Assembly: GCA_005798335.1 (NCBI GenBank)
Contig: SYJV01000215.1
Location: 1 to 43,352 of the forward strand
Reading direction: 5' to 3'
Source: Planctomycetaceae bacterium
GTDB lineage: Bacteria; Planctomycetota; Planctomycetia; Pirellulales; Pirellulaceae
DNA length: 43,352 nt
Both the position numbers and the translations under genes were made by a program. Below are positions 10,101 to 18,851 of the stretch, in pieces (within the stretch, counting starts at the first letter, position 1; each line of letters opens with the position of its first letter). The notes under the pieces were generated by a model that ran no database searches, was not told the origin of the DNA, and saw only the letters and a program-made list of their open reading frames with translations.

Positions 10101-13100
10101 GTGTCTTGCCACTGGTTACTCGCTGGCTTTGAAAGCCGCGAACCTGCAAGCACAATTTCCCAGCGTCATCGTAAATATCTAAGTCAGCGACCATACGTCG
10201 GCGCGTCTTGCTGATCAGTTTGGTATGTACGGTAACGCGGCGCGATGGCGAAGAAAGATAACGAATCTCTTCAATTTCGATCGGTAAGTACAATCCGCTC
10301 AACGTGTGATCAAAATCGGCATCCGCGACGATCATCGAGTGAAAGCAGCCGTCTAAGAGCGCCGGATGAAAACAATAGTCTCGTGATTGGTCCGCCAAGA
10401 ATGGCGGTAATGCGACTTGGACGATGGCTTCCCCATCCCGCCGCGATCCCGCGAGTAAGTTCTTAAACCTCGGCCCATACTCCAGTCCTAGTGCGGCACA
10501 ATAATCGTAGCATCGATTGCCATCAACGCTCTCGGAGCACATGGCCAGATGGTCGGCAAGCGTAGCCGTCGTGCGAGTTGGTGGATCGCCAGCCTTGGAA
10601 ACTCCGACGGTTGCTAGCGAAGTCCACATTTGCCCGTCCGACTCGCGGCTAGCAATTTCCAAGGAACGGCGGTCCGGACGAAAAACGGTTTCCAGCCACT
10701 GCGCACGATTGTCCGTCAGTATGCAAGGATTATGTAATTGCAATCGATTGAGCGTAATCGGCATATGCGGTGTCAAACGCTGCGCGGCCGCCAATCCGAC
10801 TTCAATCAGTGCGGCAGCGGGCAAAACACATTGACCTCGTACACGATGATCTTCCAGGTAGTCTTGCCCGCGCAGTTCGATTCTTCCATGCCAACGGGGA
10901 GTATTTGCGTGCTCGGATTCTCCTAATAGAGGATGGTAATCGGTTTCTAGTCTCGCCAGCTTGGATTCACGTGATTCGGTCCACAAAGATAAAGTTTGAA
11001 ATGGGTAGGTCGGCAGCGGGACCGGGCGTACAGGTTTTGCGTAGAGATTGGACCATTCGATGTCGAAGCCTAGTGAATAAAGCCTGCCCAAGCTGTTGAG
11101 CATTGTTGTAAAATCGTCCTGCTCGCGATGCAACGAGGCGAACGAGCGTACGCTCTTGCGCGATGTTTGGAAACACTCGGTGATGGAATAGGTCAACACC
11201 GGATGCGGTCCTAACTCAACGAGCACACCGAATCCTTGGTTGGCAAGTTCCCCTATGACTTCTGCAAAACGTACCGGTTGGCGAACATTGTCCCACCAAT
11301 ATCGAGCGTTTAACTGATGGCCTTCGATTTCTCGACCATAAACGGTTGAAAACAGTCGCGTGTGAGTTGCGCGTGGAGACAAATTGGCCAGCAGTCGCAA
11401 CAATGGTTCGCATACCGGTTCCATTTGTGGACTATGAAAAGCGTATTCGACCGCCAACCGTTTGCAGAAAATGTCCTCGTTCTCTAGTCGTTTAGCCAGT
11501 TTGTCGATGGCATTTTGGGTACCCGAGATGGTTAACGACGACGGCCCGTTGATGGCTGCGACTGAAACTTCTCGGTCGATCCCGTCAAGCCATTTGCCGA
11601 TCTCGCGTTCGGGCAAACCCACCGCCAACATGCGACCCTGCGACGACGCAAGGTCCATGCAATGGCCTCGAAAGAAGGCAACTTGGCATGCTTCTTCCCA
11701 GGCTAATGCGCCCGATAGATAAGCGGCAGCGATTTCGCCAACACTGTGGCCAACCAACGCAGTGGGAACGATTCCCCAACTTTTCCAGACTGCTGCTAGT
11801 GCAGTTTGGATAGCAAAAATACTTGGTTGTGCAATGGAGGTTTGTTGCATGCGCGAAGTAGTTTGATCACGGTTCAGTTCGGCGACCAACGACCAATCGC
11901 CATAACGCCGAAACTCGCGATCACACTGTTCGATAACTTGTCGAAAAACCGGGCAGTGTTGCAGCAACTGTCGACCCATTGCCCACCACTGTGGTCCTTG
12001 GCCTGAACAAACAAAGGCAATGCCACTGGAGAGTTGGGACGCAGTATTTTCGCGAGACGGTTGCTTTTCTGCATCTGTTTCGTGACCTGCTAAACCATTC
12101 AGCAAGTCCGTGACGTCTTTACCGCACACCGCCGCGCGGTATTCCAAGTGTCCGCGGCGATGAGCGGCGAATGACGCTAGCTCTTCGACAGAAAACTGTG
12201 CCCCGTGCGATTGCAGCCAACCGATCATTCGCTGTTGGACAGCGTTTAGCGACTGTCTGCTGCGAGCCGATAGCGGTAACAAACAAGGTACTATGTTACC
12301 TTCAACGCGGCTGTTGGAAACCGCGTAGCGGACAGGTGAAGTGGAGCTATATACAACCGCGGTCGCGGCATCAATTGGAGCATCTTGCAAAATTACATGT
12401 GCATTTGCCCCGCCATAGCCGAAACCGTTGATACCGGCCAAGCGAACTCCGTTGATCGCCTGCCAGTTCTCCAGTGCTTGAGGCACGCGTAGCTTGAGTC
12501 GATCGAAATCGATCGCCGGATTCGGTTCTTGCAAATGCAGATGGCTGGGAATCTGCTGATGATAGAGCGATAGAGCCACTTTAATCAAACTAGCGATCCC
12601 CGCACCGGCTTCGAGGTGCCCGATGTTGGTCTTGACCGACCCAATGATACATGGTCGCTGTGGATCGCGGGCTTCGCCAAGAACTGTACCCAATGCGTTG
12701 GCCTCGATTGGATCGCCGACCGGCGTTCCGGTGCCATGCGCTTCAATATATTGAATATCGGCAGGGCGAATACCTGCTCGCTGACAGGCAACACGCAGCA
12801 GAGCTTCTTGCGCAACTTGGCTGGGTACCGTCAGGCCGGGCGTACGTCCATCCTGATTCGTTGCCGTCGAACGAATTACTGCATACACTCGATCTTGATC
12901 TCGCACAGCCGCTGAAAGTGGCTTGAGCAATACCATTCCCGCACCCTCGCCACGCACGTAACCGTTAGCGCGCGAGTCGAACGTCTTGCAGCGACCGTCT
13001 GGTGAAAGTACTCCAAGTTGGCTGAAGGCAACATAGAAATCGGGCATCAACAAAGCGTTGACGCCGCCTGCCAACGCCAGTGTACAATCCCCGCGCCAGA

Positions 13101-13761
13101 TGCTCTCGCAAGCCAAATGCACTGCGACCAAAGATGATGAACAGGCTGTATCCACTGCGACGCTAGGACCTTTAAGGTCGAAGCAATAGGAGATTCGATT
13201 CGCGGCAATGCTATGCGAACCGCCCGTATTGCTATAGGCATCGATAACGCCACGATCCTGGTGGCTGAGGTTCGACACGGCATAATCGAAACTGGATATG
13301 CCTACAAACACTGCCGCGGCTTGACCTGCGATGAGTTCCATGGGAACGCCACCATCCTCGATGGCTCGCCAAGCTACTTCCAATAACATGCGTTGCTGTG
13401 GATCCATGCCCGCCGCTTCGCGCGGGGAAATTCCGAATAACTGCGGATCGAATCGATCGATATCAGCGACGTAGCCACCCCATTTACTTTGAGTCTTTCC
13501 AGGTTTGACAATGTCCGGGTAAAAGTACTTCAGTAGGCTCCATCGCTGCTCGGGAGTTTGGCTTACCGCGTCGGTTCCGTTGGCTAGCAAACGCCAAAAG
13601 CTCTCGACGTCGTTCGCATCGCCTGGAAAGCGGCAGCCAATTCCGACAATCGCAATCGGTTCCCCGGCAGAAATTTGCTTTTCAATTTGCACAGGAGATA
13701 CCGCGATCGACGCGGTGCGTTTCTCGCAAGCATCGAGTCCGTTCGAGTGCGAATTCAGCAT
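7090..13761 (-). CDS. Type I polyketide synthase, single fully reducing module (KS-AT-DH-ER-KR-ACP)
   Basis: A 2223-residue module with all domains apparently active. Ketosynthase, about 33-460: Cys207 in DTACSSS, His342 in EAHGTGT, His382 in NIGHLEAG. Acyltransferase, about 580-880: Ser673 in GHSVGE and the YAFHS motif, which points to malonyl-CoA rather than methylmalonyl-CoA. Dehydratase, about 940-1215: HRVRGQCVLP (His972) and Asp1137 in HPALLDGCFH. A structural pseudo-KR region fills about 1225-1470. Enoylreductase, about 1480-1790: NADPH loop HSASGGVGLAAIQ. Ketoreductase, about 1808-2040: GGLGGFG, LED (B-type-like), Lys1921, SSLSS and QANYSAANA. Carrier: LGLDSL, Ser2122. A C-terminal helix (LDQLSSLPDQQVSELLAQMM) looks like a docking element. 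There is no loading domain, so the starter comes from elsewhere or the module works iteratively. The ATG at 13761 has GGAG about 11 bases upstream. Confidence 0.96.
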   Translation of the reverse strand: MLNSHSNGLDACEKRTASIAVSPVQIEKQISAGEPIAIVGIGCRFPGDANDVESFWRLLANGTDAVSQTPEQRWSLLKYFYPDIVKPGKTQSKWGGYVADIDRFDPQLFGISPREAAGMDPQQRMLLEVAWRAIEDGGVPMELIAGQAAAVFVGISSFDYAVSNLSHQDRGVIDAYSNTGGSHSIAANRISYCFDLKGPSVAVDTACSSSLVAVHLACESIWRGDCTLALAGGVNALLMPDFYVAFSQLGVLSPDGRCKTFDSRANGYVRGEGAGMVLLKPLSAAVRDQDRVYAVIRSTATNQDGRTPGLTVPSQVAQEALLRVACQRAGIRPADIQYIEAHGTGTPVGDPIEANALGTVLGEARDPQRPCIIGSVKTNIGHLEAGAGIASLIKVALSLYHQQIPSHLHLQEPNPAIDFDRLKLRVPQALENWQAINGVRLAGINGFGYGGANAHVILQDAPIDAATAVVYSSTSPVRYAVSNSRVEGNIVPCLLPLSARSRQSLNAVQQRMIGWLQSHGAQFSVEELASFAAHRRGHLEYRAAVCGKDVTDLLNGLAGHETDAEKQPSRENTASQLSSGIAFVCSGQGPQWWAMGRQLLQHCPVFRQVIEQCDREFRRYGDWSLVAELNRDQTTSRMQQTSIAQPSIFAIQTALAAVWKSWGIVPTALVGHSVGEIAAAYLSGALAWEEACQVAFFRGHCMDLASSQGRMLAVGLPEREIGKWLDGIDREVSVAAINGPSSLTISGTQNAIDKLAKRLENEDIFCKRLAVEYAFHSPQMEPVCEPLLRLLANLSPRATHTRLFSTVYGREIEGHQLNARYWWDNVRQPVRFAEVIGELANQGFGVLVELGPHPVLTYSITECFQTSRKSVRSFASLHREQDDFTTMLNSLGRLYSLGFDIEWSNLYAKPVRPVPLPTYPFQTLSLWTESRESKLARLETDYHPLLGESEHANTPRWHGRIELRGQDYLEDHRVRGQCVLPAAALIEVGLAAAQRLTPHMPITLNRLQLHNPCILTDNRAQWLETVFRPDRRSLEIASRESDGQMWTSLATVGVSKAGDPPTRTTATLADHLAMCSESVDGNRCYDYCAALGLEYGPRFKNLLAGSRRDGEAIVQVALPPFLADQSRDYCFHPALLDGCFHSMIVADADFDHTLSGLYLPIEIEEIRYLSSPSRRVTVHTKLISKTRRRMVADLDIYDDAGKLCLQVRGFQSQRVTSGKTPETVQDLVFNYEWISSELNPENSASIDQSNLWIVLGDNGNVAKRTISQLGKQSHEFVVARRGNGFRRLTEHEFEIDGQSPEDFDTFLRHCQSQFRGRKIKLLYCWALDVPAPPTISTEALRDSTLLTTLAPLNLVQAWDRNAELGRADMMIITSGGQTDDISCPAMSIAQTPLIGFGRVVVSEFARLRTRLIDLPVVVDDEAIANLVAEVTVSNDEDEIKWRGGKRFAQRFMPQAEQRVTADAAGRLPFQLQMGRTASIEELQFRTKPRLPLKPNEIEIEVICTGLNFSDVMKSLDLYPGLPDGQVLLGAECSGRISRLGSSVEKWRIGDEVIAVAPGAFASHVTVDAALVARKPRALTHAQAAGIPIAFLTAQYALHDCARIRRGESVLVHSASGGVGLAAIQLAQLAGAKILATAGSDEKRSYVEQLGVSKCMDSRSLNFVDEVRSKHRAGVDVVLNSLAGEAIQKGIELLSLGGRFLEIGKRDIYGDAALGLFPFRNNLAFFAIDLDQLFKQQPDRMGHMLRELVNLFDQGTLHPLPITKYSAKDTNAAFRFMQQGKHIGKVVVEFVDRPTDVFPGSYLPIAFNSQATYWIAGGLGGFGMEIARWMVEHGARHLVLSGRSKSIAPSGQTLLDELAKLGARVTAFPADISSAEDVRFVLNWIDANLPPLRGIFHTAMVLEDRLLIDLDRETLDRVLRPKVLGGWNLHRETLGRELDHFVLFSSLSSIFGHAGQANYSAANAMLDGLAHYRRNQALPALVVNWGHLGEVGYLAERQQLGERLQRQGVLSFTVRQATDCLEYAMQTQARQLSVLRMDWSIWRGLGVTDRVSNRFAHLLRNKNPGTIAEDLQHVSVDQLRSTSLSDRSGLVDRLLRGKSSSLLGIPASEIDASVSLLELGLDSLMAVEMRNWIESQFGTNLQISALMRGASLSSLSDTLCGMLDSCAGENSHVDKDEGTSDVPIDSPITGLQAGALLDQLSSLPDQQVSELLAQMMRENVTTGR

Positions 13762-14178
13762 GTTGCGGAAAACTCCAAATTAATAAAACCGGAAACGGAA
13801 GGGTTCTCAATCAACAAAGTGCCCAAAATGACTCCCTCAAATGGGAAAGTGTTTTTCCATGAACCAATCATGCTGTGGAAATCTCCATGACTCGAACAGC
13901 TCCATCTATCGGCAGAGCTTTGTCGCGAAACAACAATATCAACAGTTTGTGCCGCATAGACGCCCAGGGTCGAACGGGTAAATCCGAAAGTTACACCTAA
14001 ATGCGAATCAAACGGTGCAATCGCCGAAACCAACACCGTCAAATTCAGCCAGGCACCAATTAAGCGACCAGCCAAAATGTCATGCACAATCATACGCTCG
14101 GAGATCTCCGGTTATTCGCCCTCAATTTCCACCACAGCTTCTCAGATTGCGCACATCGCGCCGGTTCGCCATTAAACT

Positions 14179-14300
14179 CAATACCATTCAACGAACGTGG
14201 GATAAGCTTACAGCTTGTCAATATCTTGTGCAAGCATTGGTGAAACTCCGCTACAGGTTGACAAGCTGGAAGCTTATCCCACGTTCGTTGAACGGCATTG
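14179..14300. mobile_element. MITE-like palindromic element A, copy 1, with 10-bp target duplication
   Basis: A 122-bp element whose two ends are inverted repeats of about 42 bp: it begins CAATACCATTCAACGAACG and ends CGTTCGTTGAACGGCATTG, with an asymmetric 38-bp centre. It is flanked by the perfect direct repeat CCATTAAACT at 14169-14178 and 14301-14310, the expected mark of transposition. It encodes no protein, so it would be moved by a transposase encoded elsewhere. Copy 2 lies at 14795 with identical length and inverted centre. Confidence 0.88.
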
Positions 14301-14650
14301 CCATTAAACTGGGGGTTTTAGGGCGAGTGTATGTTATCCGATGTCTGCGGTTCAATTTACCCCACTCTTCCAGGTTCAAGTCGCAAGATTCGCGGGAACA
14401 TGTAAGGTAGAGCGAGAATGAACCGAAAAAAGTGCCAGCATTAGCGTAGAAAATTTCTGGCTCTAAAGAATCGCATGTGCGTTGACAGTCACAGATTGAA
14501 CGCCGCAATTGGCGAGACAGGAGAATTGCTTAGATTTTTTAGAATAACGATTTGGCACAATGTCTGAAAAATCCAACCGACGTTGGTCGAATGCCTGGAG
14601 CCTCGATTTTTCTCGAAGCTCCGCGCATTTGAGTATTGCAGCTTTAGTAC

Positions 14651-14791
14651 TTAGGCGAGCGGCAGATGGGAATTTACCAATACAAGCCCGAAGCGCAAGC
14701 GAGTGAGAGCCTGGATTGACTCGTGCGTGGTTTCGGCACTCGCTTGCGCTTCGGGCTCGTATTGGTACGAGTCAATCTGCCGCCCGCCTAA
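14651..14791. repeat. Palindromic repeat B, copy 1
   Basis: A 141-bp inverted repeat with ends TTAGGCGAGCGGCAGA and TCTGCCGCCCGCCTAA and a strong inner stem built from CCCGAAGCGCAAGCGAGTG and its complement. A second copy, with its centre in the opposite orientation, lies at 18852-18993. I find no clear target duplication. The right end overlaps the left target duplication of element A copy 2, so A inserted at the edge of an already present B. Confidence 0.85.
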
Positions 14792-14794
14792 TCG

Positions 14795-14916
14795 CAATAC
14801 CGTTCAACGAACGTGGGATAAGCTTCCAGCTTGTCAACCTGTAGCGGAGTTTCACCATTGCTTGCACAAGATATTGACAAGCTGGAAGCTTATCCCACGT
14901 TCGTCGAACGGTATTG
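14795..14916. mobile_element. MITE-like palindromic element A, copy 2, with 10-bp target duplication
   Basis: 122 bp, the same length as copy 1, with ends CAATACCGTTCAACGAACG and CGTTCGTCGAACGGTATTG. The central 38 bp are the reverse complement of the centre of copy 1 with a single visible difference, so the copy is inserted in the other orientation. It is flanked by perfect 10-bp repeats CGCCTAATCG at 14785-14794 and 14917-14926. The left duplication includes the last seven bases of palindrome B. Confidence 0.9.
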
Positions 14917-14956
14917 CGCCTAATCGGGAATGCTCTAGAATTGAGTACCTGCTCCG

Positions 14957-16501
14957 TTAGTAGCGATAGTGCTCTGGCTTGTACGGGCCATCGACAGGGA
15001 CACCAAGATAATCAGCTTGGTCTTGCGTGAGCTCGGTCAACTTGACGCCGAGCTTGGCTAAGTGCAAGCGAGCAACTTCTTCGTCCAACTTCTTGGGCAA
15101 TACATAAACCTTCCTGGCATATTTGCCCGATTCGCGCTCGGTCCAGAGTTCCAATTGAGCGAGCATCTGATTCGTAAAGCTGCTGCTCATAACAAAGCTT
15201 GGATGTCCTGTGGCACAGCCAAGGTTCAGGAGACGGCCTTCTGCAAGAATGAGCACTCCGCGGCCGGTCTCTTTGAAGCTGAACAAGTCGTACTGCGGTT
15301 TGATGTTGGTTCGAGCTACCTGGCCTGCCTTTTCGGCTTTATACAATCCAGCCATATCGATTTCGTTGTCGAAATGACCGATATTGCCGATCAGCGCTCG
15401 GTCCTTCATCCGCGTCATATGCTCGACCGTGATGATATTCTTGTTACCGGTCGCGGTTACAAAAATATCTGCTTGTCCGACTACATCATCCAGGACCTTG
15501 ATTTCGTAGCCTTCCATAACCGCTTGCAGCGCACAAATGGGATCAATTTCCGTGACGATAACTCGGCAGCCCTGTCCGCGCAGCGATTGGCAGCAACCTT
15601 TGCCAACTTCGCCGAAACCGCAAACCACGGCGACTTTGCCTCCCAACATTACGTCGCTGGCACGATTCAGGCCGTCGACCAATGAGTGTCGGCAACCGTA
15701 GTTGTTGTCGAATTTGGACTTAGTTACCGAATCATTGACGTTAATCGCTGGGAACAGCAATTCGCCTTTGCGTTCCATTTCGTACAGCCTAGCCACGCCA
15801 GTGGTCGTCTCCTCGCTGACGCCGCGAATCGCTTTGGCCATCTTGGTCCACTTGCTAGGGTTTACTTTCAGCTCTGCGCGAAGCAAATCTAGGATCACTC
15901 CCCATTCTTCAGGTTCGGTTTCCACGTTGAATGCCGGTACTTTCCCATCCGCCTCATATTGCACGCCTTTGTGAATCAGCAGCGTAGCATCGCCTCCATC
16001 ATCCACGATCATGTCGGGGCCAGAGCCATCGGGCCAGACTAGAGCTTCGTTAGTGCACCACCAATATTCGGGCAATGTCTCACCCTTCCAAGCAAAGACA
16101 ACCGTGCCTTTGGGATGGTCCAGCGTGCCTCCTCGGCCAACCACAACTGCGCCCGCCGCAGAATCCTGCGTCGAGAAGATATTGCAGCTTACCCAGCGAA
16201 CGTCTGCTCCCAGGTCCACGAGAGTTTCAATCAACACGGCGGTCTGGACCGTCATGTGCAATGAACCCATCACTTTCACTCCAGCCAATGGCTGAGATTT
16301 CGCATACCGCGCACGAATTGCCATCAACCCCGGCATTTCGTCTTCGGCCAACATGATCTCCTTGCGACCAAGATCGACCAACTCTTGGGCTTCGGCTCGT
16401 TTACCTGTAGCCAACAAGTCAAAGGCCTTGACCTTGAACTTCAATCTCTCCGGCGCGCTTTTTTCGGTTCTCACGGACTTTGGACTCGCAACTGCACTCA
16501 T
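14957..16501 (-). CDS. ahcY: S-adenosyl-L-homocysteine hydrolase (adenosylhomocysteinase)
   Basis: This cytosolic NAD-dependent enzyme splits S-adenosylhomocysteine into homocysteine and adenosine and so relieves product inhibition of methyltransferases. Family marks are clear: [17 protein letters not shown] near the N-terminus, the NAD loop [21 protein letters not shown], and the canonical C-terminus PYKPEHYRY. With 514 residues it is the long bacterial form, with a Lys/Arg-rich N-terminal extension of about 20 residues. I choose the ATG at 16501 because GGGAG lies eight bases upstream on the minus strand. A TTG five codons further upstream would put that site inside the gene. The regulator gene ends 120 bases upstream on the same strand, and a hairpin lies in the gap. 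Together they look like one SAM-cycle unit. Confidence 0.97.
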   Translation of the reverse strand: MSAVASPKSVRTEKSAPERLKFKVKAFDLLATGKRAEAQELVDLGRKEIMLAEDEMPGLMAIRARYAKSQPLAGVKVMGSLHMTVQTAVLIETLVDLGADVRWVSCNIFSTQDSAAGAVVVGRGGTLDHPKGTVVFAWKGETLPEYWWCTNEALVWPDGSGPDMIVDDGGDATLLIHKGVQYEADGKVPAFNVETEPEEWGVILDLLRAELKVNPSKWTKMAKAIRGVSEETTTGVARLYEMERKGELLFPAINVNDSVTKSKFDNNYGCRHSLVDGLNRASDVMLGGKVAVVCGFGEVGKGCCQSLRGQGCRVIVTEIDPICALQAVMEGYEIKVLDDVVGQADIFVTATGNKNIITVEHMTRMKDRALIGNIGHFDNEIDMAGLYKAEKAGQVARTNIKPQYDLFSFKETGRGVLILAEGRLLNLGCATGHPSFVMSSSFTNQMLAQLELWTERESGKYARKVYVLPKKLDEEVARLHLAKLGVKLTELTQDQADYLGVPVDGPYKPEHYRY

Positions 16502-16583
16502 ATTCTTTACTCCCAAGTTTGAAAAAGGTCTGCATTAAAATTAGGCTTGCTCTAACTCAAAAAACGATCGTCAAATCATTCAT

Positions 16584-16617
16584 CGATAAACTCTGTCTAC
16601 ACTTATCGAGTTCATCG
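16584..16617 (-). promoter_or_regulatory. Inverted repeat in the ahcY leader (candidate operator or attenuator)
   Basis: In the 120-base leader of ahcY the sequences CGATAAACTC (16584-16593) and GAGTTCATCG (16608-16617) form a 10-bp inverted repeat with one mismatch and a 14-base spacer. An overlapping pair, TCGATAA and TTATCGA, gives an alternative pairing. It could be the binding site of the ArsR-type regulator encoded just upstream, or an mRNA hairpin. I see no match to the known SAH riboswitch core. Confidence 0.4.
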
Positions 16618-16621
16618 TTTC

Positions 16622-17563
16622 TCAATTTCGAACGGCACTGGCGGCAAACAAGCCTGGTCCTTTGGCAACAGGTTCGGGTGGCAGCAATTGATACTTGGCC
16701 AACCGTAAACCCGCTGTATGGCACCACTGTTCCAGTTCCTCTCGGTCAGTTCCCAATCTCAGATGCCCCATTTCGAATCGATAGGCCTGTCGATCATGAG
16801 GCAACAAATCAATGATTACTAACGAAGCGTCCGACTTCAGCACGCGAGCCGCTTCCGTCAGCACTTCGGCCGGGTTCGGCAGATACGGCAATACCAACAC
16901 CAACCACGCTGCATCCAAAGCGCTATCGCTGATCGGCATCCGGTGCAACTCCGCACTCTCTAGATGCACATTGGCCAACCCAGCTAGACGTGTCTTGGCT
17001 GCCGCCAACATGGCCGACGAACTATCAACCGCAATTACTTGTCGTACAAACGGACTTAGCAGGTGAGCCAACGGCGCCGATCCGCATCCCAATTCACCGA
17101 CAATCCAGGTCGATGGCAAAACTGAGGACAATGCAAACGCATCCAGCTTTTGACCAAATAAGTCGACTCTCATCCGGTCCCATTCTTCAGCGGCTGCAGA
17201 AAAAAACTGCTCACTGCGCGACTTTCGTTGCGCGACGACTTGCCGCATCCGCTGCAAGTCATAATCCAGCGCTTGTTCAGGCAACGCCTGGTCACTCACC
17301 CAATCCCAAAGCGAATTGCGAGATTTCGACCAAACCTCCTTGTTCGTTCGGTATAAATGGATCGTGCCATCTTTACGGCCAGCAATCCAGTCGCCGTCCG
17401 CCAGCAATTTTAGATGCCGACTGACGGTACTCTGAGGAAGCTGGATCGCAGAACATAGCTCCGTTACCGACAGCTCCTCAACGGCCAACAAACGCAACAA
17501 CCTAACTCGGGTTGCGTCGGCCAGCGTCTGCAGCCAATCTAAGGAACCAATGTTCGTTACCAT
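16622..17563 (-). CDS. ArsR-family regulator fused to a SAM-dependent methyltransferase domain
   Basis: 313 residues in two parts. Residues 8-75 are an ArsR winged helix (recognition helix near LPQSTVSRHLKLL). Residues about 125-300 are a class I Rossmann methyltransferase, with motif I GELGCGSAPL at 156-165 and AVDSSSAML as the acidic second strand. ArsR proteins with such a fused domain are known near methionine-cycle genes (the SahR group), where the domain is thought to sense SAM or SAH. Its position 120 bases upstream of ahcY on the same strand fits that role here. The ATG at 17563 is preferred because AAGGTGG lies just upstream; the TTG at 17566 would sit too close to it. Metal-binding cysteines of classical ArsR are absent. 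Confidence 0.88.
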   Translation of the reverse strand: MVTNIGSLDWLQTLADATRVRLLRLLAVEELSVTELCSAIQLPQSTVSRHLKLLADGDWIAGRKDGTIHLYRTNKEVWSKSRNSLWDWVSDQALPEQALDYDLQRMRQVVAQRKSRSEQFFSAAAEEWDRMRVDLFGQKLDAFALSSVLPSTWIVGELGCGSAPLAHLLSPFVRQVIAVDSSSAMLAAAKTRLAGLANVHLESAELHRMPISDSALDAAWLVLVLPYLPNPAEVLTEAARVLKSDASLVIIDLLPHDRQAYRFEMGHLRLGTDREELEQWCHTAGLRLAKYQLLPPEPVAKGPGLFAASAVRN

Positions 17564-17774
17564 CAAACCACCTTATATCTATCTATCCGGATGCTCAATT
17601 ATTTTGCACTTGGATGGCTTGTCAAGTTAGATTTGAGGTTTTGTCAGTAAGAAACCTAAAAAAACTTATGGCGAAGAGTTTTGGCAAGGAGTTGTCTACC
17701 GGATTATCCGTCGTAAATGGTGTCCTTAGCAACTCGTTTGTGCTTGCTTTTCATGAGCCCATTGTTATTCTCGA

Positions 17775-18638
17775 TCATGTTTTGCGAGGCTGATAGATAT
17801 AGTGTTTCTGTCGCTTAGGATCGGATTCGTCTTTCGAGGTGGGTGTTGCAGGCGCTAGTTGAGGGGCAGCCACCAACGGAGGCGCCGGTAAGTTTTGCGG
17901 AACTGATTGCGAAACGTCGCGAATCGGTGGCACATTTCGCGGTAAGTTCTCGGCAACGGCCGTTGGTTGGTGCAGTCTCGCGGACGGCTGAAAAATCGAT
18001 GCGATGTCCATCGCGGCCGACTGTTGATCCGGCCACAAGGGTTCGCGAATGCGGCGTGGAGAACTCAGTGTTACCGGACCATTGTGAATCGGCGATGGTG
18101 TACGCGACGACTCCTCTTGCAACGCATGGCCCACGCGGTCGGTCGTGAGCGGATTCATGGCTGGCTGCTGAACCCATGGAGAATGGTAGGCAGCGACTGG
18201 CGTGCTGGTGCCATTCCTGTTTTGATTTGGAATTTCGTTCGACGTTTCGCTCGCCTCGGTCGCATGATTGTTCAGCCATGGTCGCAGAGGCTGAATTGGC
18301 AGGCGTTTGGTTGCATCGCTGTCCGGGCGATTCCCTCCAACGCCGGCTGAAAACTTCGCCAGATCAGCCAGCGACGATGATTTATTTTCGATCCAAGTTG
18401 GTGTGACTTGAGGTCGAACTGGAGTCGGAGTATCCATTGGCAGCGGCGCAAACTGAGCCTTGGCACCGTGCTGCAACGAGACTTCAAAATCTACTGGCCA
18501 ATGGTCGTTGAGCGCTGGCGGTTGCTCATAGGGAACTTGTTTTCGAGAGCGTAGAAATGGTAGAGCAAGAACTCCGCCGATAGTCATCACCAGGACCGCG
18601 CGCCTGCGTGGACCTGCGTCGAGGAAGAGTCGATACAT
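17775..18638 (-). CDS. Proline/glutamine-rich membrane-anchored protein, function unknown
   Basis: 287 residues with one N-terminal hydrophobic stretch (AVLVMTIGGVLALPFL, about 15-30) preceded by Arg residues, so it is likely an anchored protein with the rest outside the cytoplasm. The remainder is low in structure, rich in Pro, Gln, Ser, Thr and Asn, with no enzyme motif. The C-terminal end is basic (KRQKHYIYQPRKT). Such proteins are common and poorly conserved in planctomycetes. The ATG at 18638 fits the signal anchor. It has no obvious operon partner. Confidence 0.6.
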   Translation of the reverse strand: MYRLFLDAGPRRRAVLVMTIGGVLALPFLRSRKQVPYEQPPALNDHWPVDFEVSLQHGAKAQFAPLPMDTPTPVRPQVTPTWIENKSSSLADLAKFSAGVGGNRPDSDATKRLPIQPLRPWLNNHATEASETSNEIPNQNRNGTSTPVAAYHSPWVQQPAMNPLTTDRVGHALQEESSRTPSPIHNGPVTLSSPRRIREPLWPDQQSAAMDIASIFQPSARLHQPTAVAENLPRNVPPIRDVSQSVPQNLPAPPLVAAPQLAPATPTSKDESDPKRQKHYIYQPRKT

Positions 18639-18851
18639 GGCACAACCTTATCGGTAAACACCGAAGATTCCTACCGCGCGTGCCACGTCCATGCGTTCTT
18701 TGCGGCAATTCGTAAAGTAAACGCTATCATGCATTCACGTTCGCTTGCACGATATCGGTTGTGTTGAAGTTGCAAATGAGCAAATACTGCGACTTTCCAC
18801 GAATGTCAATTATGGAAATTTGCGCGAGTAAAAAGCCCTTGCCGATTGCGG

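Larger units (their letters stand above)
13762..14956. other. Repeat-rich non-coding gap upstream of the PKS-NRPS operon
   Basis: No convincing gene lies in this 1.2-kb gap. The frames open here lack coding character and family resemblance. The part next to the PKS (13762-14168) must hold its promoter, but I see no clear sigma-70 boxes or operator. The rest is occupied by two copies of palindromic element A (14179-14300, 14795-14916) and one copy of palindrome B (14651-14791). Bases 14311-14650 show nothing I can name. Confidence 0.7.

Noticed and set aside
13755-14093. 112-codon frame on the minus strand upstream of the PKS
   Set aside because: No ribosome binding site, no protein-like pattern, and it runs into the PKS start region; more likely chance in the promoter region.
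14015-14508. Frames of 131 and 85 codons on opposite strands in the repeat region
   Set aside because: They read through the palindromic element A and owe their length to it; they resemble no known protein.
16502-16621. SAH or SAM riboswitch in the ahcY leader
   Set aside because: The leader is short and I could not find the conserved core of any known SAH or SAM riboswitch; only a simple inverted repeat is present.
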